Of a stretch of 64,000 nucleotides of DNA, positions 26,267 to 35,282 are shown in pieces. A program made the position numbers and the translations under genes. The stretch's first letter is position 1. Each line of letters starts with the position of its first letter. Source of the stretch: Woeseiaceae bacterium (lineage in GTDB: Bacteria; Pseudomonadota; Gammaproteobacteria; Steroidobacterales; Woeseiaceae); the NCBI GenBank assembly GCA_024640365.1, contig JAHEFE010000003.1:1-64000 (forward strand), in the 5' to 3' direction. The notes under the pieces are model-generated. The model was given only the letters and a program-made list of their open reading frames with translations, was not told the origin of the DNA and did no database searches.

Positions 26267-27046
26267 TCAGACTATTGCGGGGCGTGTTCCAAAGCGCCGT
26301 CGAATACTGAGTAACAGCAACAAGGGTGCACCTGCCGCCGCCAGATGTTTGAGCGTATGTCCGCTCACCATACCTGTAGCCGCGAATACCTGCTCGTCGC
26401 AGGCTTCTAGCACTTTCGCCAGTACGTAGAAAGCAATCATCCCCCAGTAAATGGATTTACCGGTTTCGCTGGATTTGAAAAAAACCAGGATGAGGGGAAT
26501 CAACAGCATAGGCAGGAATTGGACGAGCCCGTAGGGTCGTAAATCACCGGCACCGATACTTTCGCTCCAGTGCCAGTAAAAAACCGAGCCTATTCCTGCG
26601 ATCAACAAGGGCCATAGCAAGCGGCGCCCCGCTTTCACTGACACGAAGTCGCTAATGATGATCGTAAACAACGGCATGAAAGCGATCGTCATGGGCAGTC
26701 GGTCCCAGAGCAATGTGTCGTTGGTCGGCGCGAGGTGAAAGTAGGCGGATCCTAAACTTGTCATCGTGACGCCTGAGAAGAACGCAATGTAGGCCGGCCA
26801 GGTTGATTGCATCTTATCCCTGGCGCTGAGGACGAAGTTCAGCCCGGCAATGCCGATCACAAGGAATGGCAAGTTGGATATTACGTCGCCGAAATTTTCG
26901 ATCGACAGCAGGCTGCGCGAATCCGCAAACAGATAATAAGCGGGATCCTGCGCTATGGGCGCGACAAAAGTCGTGGCGATAATCGCAATACAAGTCACGG
27001 CAATTAACAGGTATGACGGCGCGGCTGAGCGTGAAGTGGACGGCAT
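26267..27046 (-). CDS. Ceramidase-family (CREST superfamily) membrane hydrolase
   Basis: Integral membrane protein of 259 residues with about seven helices. It carries the scattered zinc-site pattern of the CREST superfamily (alkaline ceramidase, PAQR, Per1): S and H in GSAYFH, D in WDRLP, and HxxxH in SGHTLKH. Family members hydrolyse amide bonds of lipids at the membrane. Many bacteria with this protein do not make ceramides, so the physiological substrate is unclear. It is divergent from ppiC across 111 bp. Confidence 0.82.
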   Translation of the reverse strand: MPSTSRSAAPSYLLIAVTCIAIIATTFVAPIAQDPAYYLFADSRSLLSIENFGDVISNLPFLVIGIAGLNFVLSARDKMQSTWPAYIAFFSGVTMTSLGSAYFHLAPTNDTLLWDRLPMTIAFMPLFTIIISDFVSVKAGRRLLWPLLIAGIGSVFYWHWSESIGAGDLRPYGLVQFLPMLLIPLILVFFKSSETGKSIYWGMIAFYVLAKVLEACDEQVFAATGMVSGHTLKHLAAAGAPLLLLLSIRRRFGTRPAIV

Positions 27047-27157
27047 GTTGCTATTCCCCCTGGTACTGGTTGGCTGGTCTTGATCAGACTGGCCGCGAAA
27101 TTCACAGCTAATCCTGTAATAATACGGGCTTCAATAATTAATACTTCGGAGCATTTA

Positions 27158-27439
27158 ATGACGACCGCATCAGCACGACACATCCTTGTAGACACTGAAC
27201 AACAGTGTATTGCGCTGAAAGACCAAATCGAAGCAGGCGCTGATTTTGCAGACCTGGCGCGCAAGCACTCATCTTGCCCATCAGGGAAGCAGGGCGGCGA
27301 CCTGGGTAGTTTTGGTCCTGGTATGATGGTGCCAGAATTTGACAAGGTCGTATTCAGCGCCGATGTAAATACGGTCCAGGGGCCGGTAAAAACACAGTTT
27401 GGTTACCATCTCCTTGAAGTTACCGCACGGACTGCATAA
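27158..27439 (+). CDS. ppiC: Parvulin-type peptidyl-prolyl cis-trans isomerase
   Basis: Stand-alone cytoplasmic rotamase of 93 residues, the length of E. coli PpiC. Marks are ARHILV at the start, FADLARKHSSCPSGKQGGDLG, MVPEFDKVVF, and VKTQFGYHLLEV at the end. The ATG at 27158 is chosen because the frame upstream to 27080 adds 26 residues unlike the family and because CGGAG precedes this ATG. It has no signal peptide. Confidence 0.92.
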   Translation: MTTASARHILVDTEQQCIALKDQIEAGADFADLARKHSSCPSGKQGGDLGSFGPGMMVPEFDKVVFSADVNTVQGPVKTQFGYHLLEVTARTA

Positions 27440-27459
27440 CTGCGGTAACTCCGGATACA

Positions 27460-29691
27460 TCAGGCAATGTCCAAGGCCTCGGCTGAATTTCCACCGAGGT
27501 CATGGTTTTTGACCGGCAGGTTTCTGATACGAATACCACTGGCCGCATATATCGCGTTCGCGAGTGCCGGCGCTACAGCCGGTGTACCGGGTTCTCCCGC
27601 CCCGCCAAGCGATGCACCACTGTTAATGATGTAGGTTTCGATGGGTGGTGACTCGTCTATCCGCAATATTTCGTAATCATGAAAATTACTTTGCGCCACG
27701 GCACCGCGACGAATTGTGATGTCTCCGTACAATGCTGCCGTCAGGCCATAAATGATTCCGCTCTCCATTTGTGCGATCAACCCATCAGGATTTATCGCAA
27801 TGCCCGCGTCAACGGCACAAACTACGCGTTCGATTTTTAGTTTGCCATCTATGATTGATACCTCGACGACTTCGGCTACGATCGAGTTGAATGATTTCTG
27901 CAGGGCGATGCCGCGACCATGATTGGCAGGTAGTGGTTGTCCCCAACGTGCCTTGCTTGCAGCCAGATCAAGAATGTCCCGATGACGAGGCGAGTCCTCT
28001 AATAAATTGCGCCGATACAGGTAGGGGTCGATGCCTGCACTGTGGGCCAGTTCATCAATGAATGATTCGGTAAAAAAGCCGTGTTGGGTGTGATCTACGC
28101 TGCGCCATGGTCCCCACGGAATGTGAGTCTTACTGTCGGTGTAGTGAATGTATTGGTTATCGATCTTGTACGGTATGTGAGAGGCCTCAACGGGTTCGTG
28201 CTTGTCGACAAACTGATTAATCCACGCAATCGGATAGCCGTTGTCGTTGAGCCCGCCCTTGAATCGACTTAGTGCTGCCGCCCGATAATGATCTTGTTGG
28301 GTGTCTTCTTCCCGCGACCAGATGAGTTTTACTGGATATGAAACGGTGGCGGCGATTCGCGCCGCCTGCACGGCATAATCCGGATCGCTACGGCGGCCAA
28401 AGGCGCCGCCGAGATAGTGATTATTAACGGTTACTCTGGAGTCTTTCATTTCCAGCGCATCGGCCACTGCCGCTCTAAATCCCAAGGGATTCTGGCTTCC
28501 GGTCCATATCTCGCAGCAGTCGTCGTGAACCCAGGCCGTGCAGTTGAGTGGTTCCATTGCGGCATGTGCCAGGTAAGGAACGCGATACTCAACCTCTAGA
28601 ATCGTGGCGGCCTTTGTGATTGCCTTCTCTGCGTTGCCGGTCTTGAAGTCAGTTGTTCCGCCGCCGTCACTGTTAGCGGTGTCCAGGTTCGTGGCGAATT
28701 GCTGATAAATATCGCTCTGTTCCCGGCCGGCATTGTCGCCCCCGTTGAACTCTATGCGTATCGTGTTAATAGCTTGCTGCGCCTGCCAGTAGCCGTCTGC
28801 AATAACCGCGAGTGCAGAGCCAAGATCGACAACCTTTAGTACGCCCGGCATTGCCAGGGCGGATGCTTCATCGTATTCGCGCACTGATCCGCCGAATACC
28901 GGCGACGCCTTGACCGCCGCGTACTTCATGTTGGGTAGCTCTGCATCAATGCCGAACTTCGCGGAGCCATCTACTTTGGCCGGGATATCAAAGCGGGGTC
29001 TGGATGTGCCCATAATTCTGAACCGATCCGCTGTTTTGAGCGTTGGCTTTGACGGTGGCGTGAGCTTCGACGCGGCATCTGCCAGTTCAGCGTACGTTGC
29101 GGACTGTCCGCTTGGCGAATGAGTGATTGTACTGTTGGAGCTTGTTAGTTCGGCTATCGGTAGCTGCCACTGTTTGGCTGCCGCTTCGAGTAAAACCTCT
29201 CTTGCTGCCGCGCCGGCAATTCGCATCCCAAACTGGCCCGTGAGGCGCACGGACGTGCTCCCTCCGGTGATCTGCAGGTCCATTGAACGGGCAATTCTCA
29301 GAAAGGCGCCATCGACCGTCCCTATTAATGCCCTGGGGATGGCGACATCGCCAAGCGCATAGCCCCGGGTGAGCGGGTAATTGGCATATTCCTCATGAGC
29401 CGGGGCCTCGAGCATGCGTACAGATTCCCAGTCAGCATCCATTTCATCGGCAAGCATCATGGCAAGGCTCGTGTGGACTCCCTGACCCATTTCGGCGTGC
29501 GGGATGATCGCCGTGACTGTGTTGTCGCTGCCAATTTTTACCCAGACATTCACAACTGTGTCGTTTTCATTGGCTATCAGTCCAGCAACTTTTCCGGCTC
29601 GATTGCCCGGTCGAATGGCGACCCCGACTACGAGGGCACCTCCGGCAACGACTCCGGTGCCGATGAACGCGCGTCGTGTCCATTTGCCCAT
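27460..29691 (-). CDS. Molybdenum hydroxylase large subunit (isoquinoline 1-oxidoreductase beta-like)
   Basis: Molybdopterin-binding subunit of 743 residues in the xanthine dehydrogenase family. The N-terminus is a Tat signal (RRAFIG, then GVVAGGALVVGVA), so the holoenzyme is exported folded. Marks are HAEMGQGVHTSLA, RFDIPAKVDGSAKFGIDA, GAFGRRSDPDYA, and GEPGTPAVAPALANAI near the catalytic glutamate. It starts 5 nt downstream of the 2Fe-2S subunit stop, forming an iorAB-type operon. It may hydroxylate N-heterocycles or oxidise aldehydes with electrons passed to a cytochrome. No maturation (XdhC-like) gene is nearby. Confidence 0.9.
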   Translation of the reverse strand: MGKWTRRAFIGTGVVAGGALVVGVAIRPGNRAGKVAGLIANENDTVVNVWVKIGSDNTVTAIIPHAEMGQGVHTSLAMMLADEMDADWESVRMLEAPAHEEYANYPLTRGYALGDVAIPRALIGTVDGAFLRIARSMDLQITGGSTSVRLTGQFGMRIAGAAAREVLLEAAAKQWQLPIAELTSSNSTITHSPSGQSATYAELADAASKLTPPSKPTLKTADRFRIMGTSRPRFDIPAKVDGSAKFGIDAELPNMKYAAVKASPVFGGSVREYDEASALAMPGVLKVVDLGSALAVIADGYWQAQQAINTIRIEFNGGDNAGREQSDIYQQFATNLDTANSDGGGTTDFKTGNAEKAITKAATILEVEYRVPYLAHAAMEPLNCTAWVHDDCCEIWTGSQNPLGFRAAVADALEMKDSRVTVNNHYLGGAFGRRSDPDYAVQAARIAATVSYPVKLIWSREEDTQQDHYRAAALSRFKGGLNDNGYPIAWINQFVDKHEPVEASHIPYKIDNQYIHYTDSKTHIPWGPWRSVDHTQHGFFTESFIDELAHSAGIDPYLYRRNLLEDSPRHRDILDLAASKARWGQPLPANHGRGIALQKSFNSIVAEVVEVSIIDGKLKIERVVCAVDAGIAINPDGLIAQMESGIIYGLTAALYGDITIRRGAVAQSNFHDYEILRIDESPPIETYIINSGASLGGAGEPGTPAVAPALANAIYAASGIRIRNLPVKNHDLGGNSAEALDIA

Positions 29692-29696
29692 ATCGA

Positions 29697-30182
29697 TTAC
29701 TCCTTAGCGCCGGTGTCGGTTGCCAGCACTGCTGCGGCGCGTCTAATGCCGTTACGGATGCGGGGGTAGGTTCCGCAGCGACAGATGTTTCCGCGCATGG
29801 CGTGATCGATATCCTGGTCGGTGGGAGTCTGATTTGTCGCCAGCAAAGCGACCGCGGACATGATCTGACCCGATTGACAGTAGCCGCATTGTGGCACCTG
29901 TTCGTCGATCCATGCCTGCTGCACAGCGTGTAATGTCCCTGCAGCGGACCCAATACCTTCAATGGTTGTGATGCGTTGGTCGGCAGCAGCTCGCACTGGC
30001 GTTGTGCATGATCTCACCGGCCTATCGTTAAGGTGAACTGTACAAGCCCCACACAGGGCTTTGCCGCAGCCGAACTTGGTGCCTAGCAGTCCCAGTTGTT
30101 CGCGTATTACCCACAATAACGGGGTATCAGGATCAACCTCGACCTTCTTTGCTTCGCCATTTACAGTTAACTTTATCGACAT
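29697..30182 (-). CDS. Molybdenum hydroxylase 2Fe-2S small subunit (isoquinoline 1-oxidoreductase alpha-like)
   Basis: Iron-sulfur subunit of 161 residues with two [2Fe-2S] clusters: a plant-ferredoxin-like one ([18 protein letters not shown], Cys further on in VRSC) and a helical one ([10 protein letters not shown] and [10 protein letters not shown]). It starts at ATG 30182; the frame extends to 30236 but without support. It has no signal peptide, so it probably leaves the cell attached to the Tat-signal-bearing large subunit encoded 5 nt downstream. Electron flow is from Mo through both clusters to an unknown acceptor. Confidence 0.92.
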   Translation of the reverse strand: MSIKLTVNGEAKKVEVDPDTPLLWVIREQLGLLGTKFGCGKALCGACTVHLNDRPVRSCTTPVRAAADQRITTIEGIGSAAGTLHAVQQAWIDEQVPQCGYCQSGQIMSAVALLATNQTPTDQDIDHAMRGNICRCGTYPRIRNGIRRAAAVLATDTGAKE

Positions 30183-30346
30183 AGTTGCAACGCCCGTGGA
30201 CAGAAAATGGGTGGAATCTATTCTCGAATATAGCACCTGAGACCGCTAATCGCGCTGAGTGTCGTTGAACACGCGCAAAGTGCAAACGATCGTGGTCCGT
30301 TTCAGGCTAGAATGTGCATTAAATTGAAAATGACGGTGGTACTTAC

Positions 30347-31252
30347 TTGATAGGCAAAATTTTCTTTCATTTGCGCGGCGTTGTTACATTTGCCGCGTGC
30401 ACCGTGAACACGGTCATTTGGTTTATTCCATTGATGACATTTTCATTGTTCAAATTTTTGTTGCCGATGGTCGCTTTTCGCACAGTCATGTCACGCTGGA
30501 TCATGGCGATGGGGCAGAACTGGGTGAGTTGTAATAGCGTGATTCTGGGCCTGCGTCGCAATACCCATATAGATGTGCGCGGCATCGACAATTTACGTCG
30601 TGATGAGTGGTATCTGGTCATTGCTAATCATCAGGCCTGGGTTGATATTCCGGTGCTGCAAACGGCTTTTAGTCGACGTATTCCTTTTTTGAAATTTTTT
30701 ATTAAGCAGCAGCTGATCTGGTTTCCATTTCTTGGGCTTGCCTGGTGGGCAATGGATATGCCGTTTATGAAGCGCTATTCAAAATCCTACCTGGCGAGGC
30801 ACCCAGAGAAGAAGGGTAGGGATCTGGAGGAAACCAAGAAAGCCTGCGAAAAATTCCGCGATACGCCGACGACCATTATTAATTTTGTTGAGGGAACTCG
30901 GGCCACTGAAGCAAAGCGCGCTGCCAGAAATTCACCCTATGAGTTTTTGTTGCCGCCACGGACGGGTGGCATCGCCTTGGCAATTTCTTCTATGGGAAAA
31001 ATGTTTCGCTCTGTAATTGATGTGACCATCGTATATCCTGATGGTGTGCAAAAATTTTGGGATATGTGCTGTGGTCAGTTGAAACACGTCGTAATTGACG
31101 TGCATGAAAGGCCGATAGATGAGTGGATGACCGCAGGAGATTACACGACGGATCGTGAATATCGAGCGCGCTTTCATACCTGGGTCGCTTCGATTTGGCA
31201 GGATAAGGACCGGAACATCAAATTGATCACTGCAGCTGAGCGCAAAAGCTAG
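30347..31252 (+). CDS. 1-acyl-glycerol-3-phosphate-type acyltransferase (YihG-like)
   Basis: Inner-membrane PlsC-family acyltransferase of about 301 residues. Two N-terminal hydrophobic segments (about 10-55) precede the catalytic motif NHQAWVD (HxxxxD), then FIKQQLIWFPFLGLAWWAMD, and the phosphate-binding FVEGTR. The overall arrangement matches E. coli YihG, which acylates lysophosphatidic acid. The start at 30347 is TTG with only a weak GGTGG upstream, so a few residues are uncertain. It is divergent from the molybdenum hydroxylase operon. Confidence 0.86.
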   Translation: MIGKIFFHLRGVVTFAACTVNTVIWFIPLMTFSLFKFLLPMVAFRTVMSRWIMAMGQNWVSCNSVILGLRRNTHIDVRGIDNLRRDEWYLVIANHQAWVDIPVLQTAFSRRIPFLKFFIKQQLIWFPFLGLAWWAMDMPFMKRYSKSYLARHPEKKGRDLEETKKACEKFRDTPTTIINFVEGTRATEAKRAARNSPYEFLLPPRTGGIALAISSMGKMFRSVIDVTIVYPDGVQKFWDMCCGQLKHVVIDVHERPIDEWMTAGDYTTDREYRARFHTWVASIWQDKDRNIKLITAAERKS

Positions 31253-31359
31253 ATATTTTGCGGTCACAGCGTGGTTTGTCGAGCCTGTCAATGAGCATGG
31301 CTCCATCTGTCGATTGACGTAAAATGGAATTTTCCTTGCGTCTGCAAGTGAGGTGATCG

Positions 31360-31731
31360 ATGAAATACAGTAAGGACTATGACACCGTTGCGTTTGATAA
31401 GCGCGACAACGCTGTCATGCTGTTTTTTGCCAGTACTACCGACGCTGGCGACATAGAGGATTATTTGCTGTTGATGCGGGCGGTTGGCGAAGACTATGAC
31501 CAGGATTTATATGTTGAAGTGAATGAGCGCCAGTTTTCCGGTCACGATCTTGTCAGTGAGACACATCTTTCAGAAAACATGCTGACACTGGACTTGCGAG
31601 AACCTGCCGAGGCATTGGACGGGGCCAGCCAGATAGTCCTGACCTTTGATGCTACTGAAGAAAACAAGAACGCATTTGAGCAAGGCGCATTCCTGATTCT
31701 TGGTGATTCGATTGAGGGTGGGCACGCCTGA
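31360..31731 (+). CDS. Hypothetical acidic protein
   Basis: I do not recognise this 123-residue protein. It is strongly acidic, has no signal peptide or membrane segment, and reads as a small mixed alpha/beta fold (DNAVMLFF, LYVEVNERQFSG, ASQIVLTFDA). GAGGTGAT precedes the ATG. It lies between the acyltransferase and a GIY-YIG gene, all on the plus strand. Confidence 0.7.
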   Translation: MKYSKDYDTVAFDKRDNAVMLFFASTTDAGDIEDYLLLMRAVGEDYDQDLYVEVNERQFSGHDLVSETHLSENMLTLDLREPAEALDGASQIVLTFDATEENKNAFEQGAFLILGDSIEGGHA

Positions 31732-31768
31732 TTTACAATGGCCCAATGAAGCGGTCGGTGGTTAACTG

Positions 31769-32086
31769 ATGGCAGGCTGGTTTATTTACATGCTGCGATG
31801 TGCTGACGGGTCCCTTTATACCGGCATAACGGTTGATGTGGAGCGCCGTTTTAGTGAACATTGTGACGGCAACCGCGGAGCCAAGTATTTACGCGGACGA
31901 GGGCCTTTGCAGTTGGTGTTTCAGTGTGCGGTGACAGATCGCAGTCGGGCAACAAGGCTCGAAATGATCATCAAGCAGCTTACAAAGCAGGAAAAAGAAG
32001 CGCTGCTGCTGAATCATGCATTGCTGGAACCCCTGTTGCAGCGACTCGATCCTGGCGATACGGCGACTATCAAAACAGAGCGATAG
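31769..32086 (+). CDS. GIY-YIG nuclease-family protein (YhbQ-like)
   Basis: Single-domain GIY-YIG protein of 105 residues. The two-part signature is FIYMLRCADGSLYTGIT, with the Arg in DVERRFSEH, and a following KYLRGRGPLQLVF. A Glu in ATRLEMIIKQL matches the metal-binding glutamate. Small members such as YhbQ are linked to DNA structure processing and repair. The last 17 nt overlap the 3' end of the convergent MBL gene. Confidence 0.88.
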   Translation: MAGWFIYMLRCADGSLYTGITVDVERRFSEHCDGNRGAKYLRGRGPLQLVFQCAVTDRSRATRLEMIIKQLTKQEKEALLLNHALLEPLLQRLDPGDTATIKTER

Positions 32087-33065
32087 GCTTACCGAAAACA
32101 GGAATTTCCAACACTGTCCCATCTGCTGCAGCGCTTTGTTGCAACCAATCAATGGTGCTTGTCGGATCATCAACGATGCGTGGAAACAGTGTTACTTCGC
32201 CGAGTGGCCGAGTGAAGTCATCAAAATGGACGACAATAACTCTCCTGGCTGATGTTGACGTGACGGTTTCCGCCCAATATTGATTGGCGTACTCGGCCCC
32301 CAGCTTCTGCAGACCACCCACACCTAGAAAAACGGTATCGACGCTTATGTTGCGCAGCGCCGAGGGGACGAAACCGGCCGATGCCTGCACCAATGCGTTC
32401 CCCAGCGGATGTTCAATGATTATTGAGTAACTGCCGCCTTCCTTCCAGGCGCTTACCGGTTGCGGTTGTCGCAGAGGTTGATGAATATTTCCGGGAAAAG
32501 GTGGGGCCTTGTGGTTGCCGACCGGCGCGTGCCGCGAATGCAGTAGCGTCACTTTGAACTGACCGATTTGCTGGCTGCCCTCATCGTCCATAACCACAAT
32601 CTTGCTTTCGTTAAGGTCGGCTCCCCGTGCGACATTGGCAGTTGATTCCGAACCGATAACCTGCGCACCGGTACGTAATGCTACGGCGCCGGAGTCCATG
32701 CTGTGATCGTAATGGGAGTGCGCCACGATAATCGCAGCCAACCGATTAATGCCGTATTTCTCAATTGTGTAATTGATGGTCGCGGCATCCGAACTGACCG
32801 CGCGACCGAATATTACATCGAGAGCCGTCGGACGAGAAAAAAAACCGTCGATCAGCAATTGCGTCGTGCCATCATCAAACAAAATGGTGCTGACACCCAG
32901 CCAGGTTGCGTTTACTCCCGATAGGTCAGAGTCCATCGAACTAGTCGTCGGCAGATTCATTGAGGAGACGGTCGGCCGATCGTCCCATAGCCAGACTAGC
33001 GCTGGCACACTGATTATGATGATTACCGCTAAGGTATTGCGGAATATCCGATATGCCTTTTTCAT
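32070..33065 (-). CDS. Membrane-anchored or exported metallo-beta-lactamase-fold hydrolase
   Basis: MBL-fold protein of 331 residues. An N-terminal hydrophobic segment at about 8-27 (FRNTLAVIIIISVPALVWLW) anchors it or acts as a signal. The metal motif is HSHYDH, with the later ligands in LLHSRHAPVG and VVHFDDF. The fold is of the UlaG/lactonase-like type rather than a beta-lactamase. Substrate is unknown. It overlaps the GIY-YIG gene tail-to-tail by 17 nt. Confidence 0.83.
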   Translation of the reverse strand: MKKAYRIFRNTLAVIIIISVPALVWLWDDRPTVSSMNLPTTSSMDSDLSGVNATWLGVSTILFDDGTTQLLIDGFFSRPTALDVIFGRAVSSDAATINYTIEKYGINRLAAIIVAHSHYDHSMDSGAVALRTGAQVIGSESTANVARGADLNESKIVVMDDEGSQQIGQFKVTLLHSRHAPVGNHKAPPFPGNIHQPLRQPQPVSAWKEGGSYSIIIEHPLGNALVQASAGFVPSALRNISVDTVFLGVGGLQKLGAEYANQYWAETVTSTSARRVIVVHFDDFTRPLGEVTLFPRIVDDPTSTIDWLQQSAAADGTVLEIPVFGKPIALF

Positions 33066-33150
33066 TGGATCAATATATACCGCGAAAAACGGTCTAAAGC
33101 GACGGTTTTGCTGCTACGCTTTCCTTCGTAAATCTGGCACCACATAGTCG

Positions 33151-34347
33151 TTATTGTCCGACCGCCATGCGTGCCAGGTGTCCAGCGATCGGCGCGAGGT
33201 AATTCCCGAGCGCATAACCAATCAATGCCATTAAGATAGACACAGGTACCAGGCTTGGCCTGTGAAAAGCGGCAACTATAGGGGCCGAAGCAGCTGCACC
33301 AATATTTGCCGCTGAAGCGATTGCGACGCTGTGTATGTCAACTTTGAATATCTTTGCGCCAGCAACACAGAATAGACCATGGATAAAAATCCAGATTAAC
33401 GCGCCCAGCAAAAATGCAGGAGCTTGGCTGAATCCGGCGATCGATGCGCGCGCTCCCATGCCGGCAACAAAGACATAAATTAATGCGGTGCCAATCGCAG
33501 TGGCTCCCGGAATTTTGGCGACGGGTGTTACGGATAGCCCAAGTGAAATAGTTGTAATGAGCAATATTCGCCAGGTTGATTCGGACAGTAGAGTTTCGAG
33601 TTGCGGAATAGTATCCATCATTGCGCTGAAGATTACGCTCGCCAGATTACTTGCTAAGAGCGTTACGCCGATGGCGAGGGCAGCCAAGTAGAGGTAGTCA
33701 CGCATTACTGGTGTCGGCTCGTCATTGAGTATCGAGGCCGATGCGCGGTCCATTTTTTCGAGGCGATCCGCTGGGACTTTTGTCCAGGCATTGAATTTGT
33801 CAGCAAAGTTCTTTGATGCCAGCAGTATTGGCAGCCAGATAATGTAAATGACATTGTCTGCGAGCACTGCAAGACCAAATTGCTCGGGAGGGGTGCCAAG
33901 CATTTCGCTCGTTGCTGCCATATTGCCAGTTCCGCCGATCCAGCTGCCGGCGAGCGCGCCAAACCCGGTCCAGGCATCTTCAGCAAGCCAGCGGTGAACA
34001 AGGACATAGGAAATAACAGCGCCTACTACAACGCCTGCTGCACCAAGGAGCATCACCAATACTCCTTTACCCATTACTTCAATCGCTGCTGGGACGTTAA
34101 CTTTAATGAGCATCAACACGATGAATATGGGCAATACAAAGTCGCTCAAACCGCCATAAACCGGTGAGTCACTCGGTATTACATCGAGATTATTGAGGAA
34201 TACCGGCGTCGCGTATATGAAGAGTAATGGCGGCAGGTATTGAAAAAGCTTAAGACGTGTTATTTGTTCAATCCAGAACCAGAATGCAGCCACAGCGCAC
34301 AAAACAGCGACAACCCCACCCGGGGAAGTGATTATCACGTCACTCAT
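33151..34347 (-). CDS. DUF819-family membrane protein
   Basis: Polytopic inner-membrane protein of 398 residues with roughly ten helices, in the DUF819 (YjcL-like) family. Characteristic stretches are GSWIGGTGNMAATSEML and YATPVFLNNLDVIP. The fold is transporter-like; the substrate is not known. It lies alone on the minus strand between the MBL and NERD genes. Confidence 0.84.
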   Translation of the reverse strand: MSDVIITSPGGVVAVLCAVAAFWFWIEQITRLKLFQYLPPLLFIYATPVFLNNLDVIPSDSPVYGGLSDFVLPIFIVLMLIKVNVPAAIEVMGKGVLVMLLGAAGVVVGAVISYVLVHRWLAEDAWTGFGALAGSWIGGTGNMAATSEMLGTPPEQFGLAVLADNVIYIIWLPILLASKNFADKFNAWTKVPADRLEKMDRASASILNDEPTPVMRDYLYLAALAIGVTLLASNLASVIFSAMMDTIPQLETLLSESTWRILLITTISLGLSVTPVAKIPGATAIGTALIYVFVAGMGARASIAGFSQAPAFLLGALIWIFIHGLFCVAGAKIFKVDIHSVAIASAANIGAAASAPIVAAFHRPSLVPVSILMALIGYALGNYLAPIAGHLARMAVGQ

Positions 34348-34454
34348 AACTGAGACCTATTAAATGCTCGAAGGCCCGAGTATACCCAAATTATTTGTCG
34401 AGTCGGGCTGTCTGCATACAGGTGTCGGGTTGAACCGGTCTTTCCTGCACGTAC

Positions 34455-35177
34455 TTATTCGACTTTATTATCGTTTATTGCAACGCTCTTTACGTTGAGG
34501 AAGACAGCGTCCCAGTCACTGATTTGGCAGGGGCCAAATTTGAATTTTTCAATGTAGCTATCCAGTTGCTTTACAGGAATGATGTTGTCGTCTGGTTGCG
34601 AGGTGAAGTTGATCCTGCCTGTAAATACGACCAGGCTTCTAACAGGCACGCCGGGCGCAACAATACTTAACGCTTTGCAGCGACTTTCATTTTGTATCAT
34701 CGGGTTGAGAAATTTTTGTTGCAGCGGGCCGTCCACATTGGTCCATTGCGGATCGGCTGATTTTCCGAAAACTGTCCCACGACAATGTTTCGTCAGTATG
34801 CAAATTATGCCGCCCTTGGTTAGCAGCGCGTGATCAATGCGAGCTTGACCGCCAAACGCACCTGGTAATATGAAATGATGCAGTGCATCCCGGCCGTTTT
34901 TCTTCAGTACGTTACGAATGCGACGTTCACCGAGAAATGTTGTAACTGCTCTCATTACAGGTGTCGCTGATGAACGAAATATCAGTGCCAGCAGTACGAT
35001 ACCGGCAACAACGAAAAACATCATGCCGATACTGGTGTTTTGAAGGTCGCCAGCATTGACGCTATTAGTCGCCGCGACTGCTACATCGGATGCCCAGATT
35101 GCGGCCATCAAAAGGACTACACGGGTCCAGGTTCGCGATATATTCAAGTTCTTTGACTTGGCGATCAAAATATTCAT
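34455..35177 (-). CDS. NERD-domain membrane protein
   Basis: Protein of 240 residues with two N-terminal hydrophobic segments (about 18-35 and 50-68) and a NERD-like nuclease-related domain at about 80-200 (GQARIDHALLTKGGIICILTKH, PQWTN, NPMIQNESRC, VRSLVVFTG). The usual active-site pattern has D followed by E-x-K; here the Glu is replaced by Leu (ILTK), so nuclease activity is doubtful. It is divergent from the beta-helix lipoprotein gene. Confidence 0.75.
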   Translation of the reverse strand: MNILIAKSKNLNISRTWTRVVLLMAAIWASDVAVAATNSVNAGDLQNTSIGMMFFVVAGIVLLALIFRSSATPVMRAVTTFLGERRIRNVLKKNGRDALHHFILPGAFGGQARIDHALLTKGGIICILTKHCRGTVFGKSADPQWTNVDGPLQQKFLNPMIQNESRCKALSIVAPGVPVRSLVVFTGRINFTSQPDDNIIPVKQLDSYIEKFKFGPCQISDWDAVFLNVKSVAINDNKVE

Positions 35178-35282
35178 GCGATTCCATCAGCTGGCAACTG
35201 CTCAGAGAGCAATCAATTGCTATGAATATTAGCCCAGACTATAGTCGTGACGCCTCTTTAATTTTAAGGGCGAGGGAGCAAT

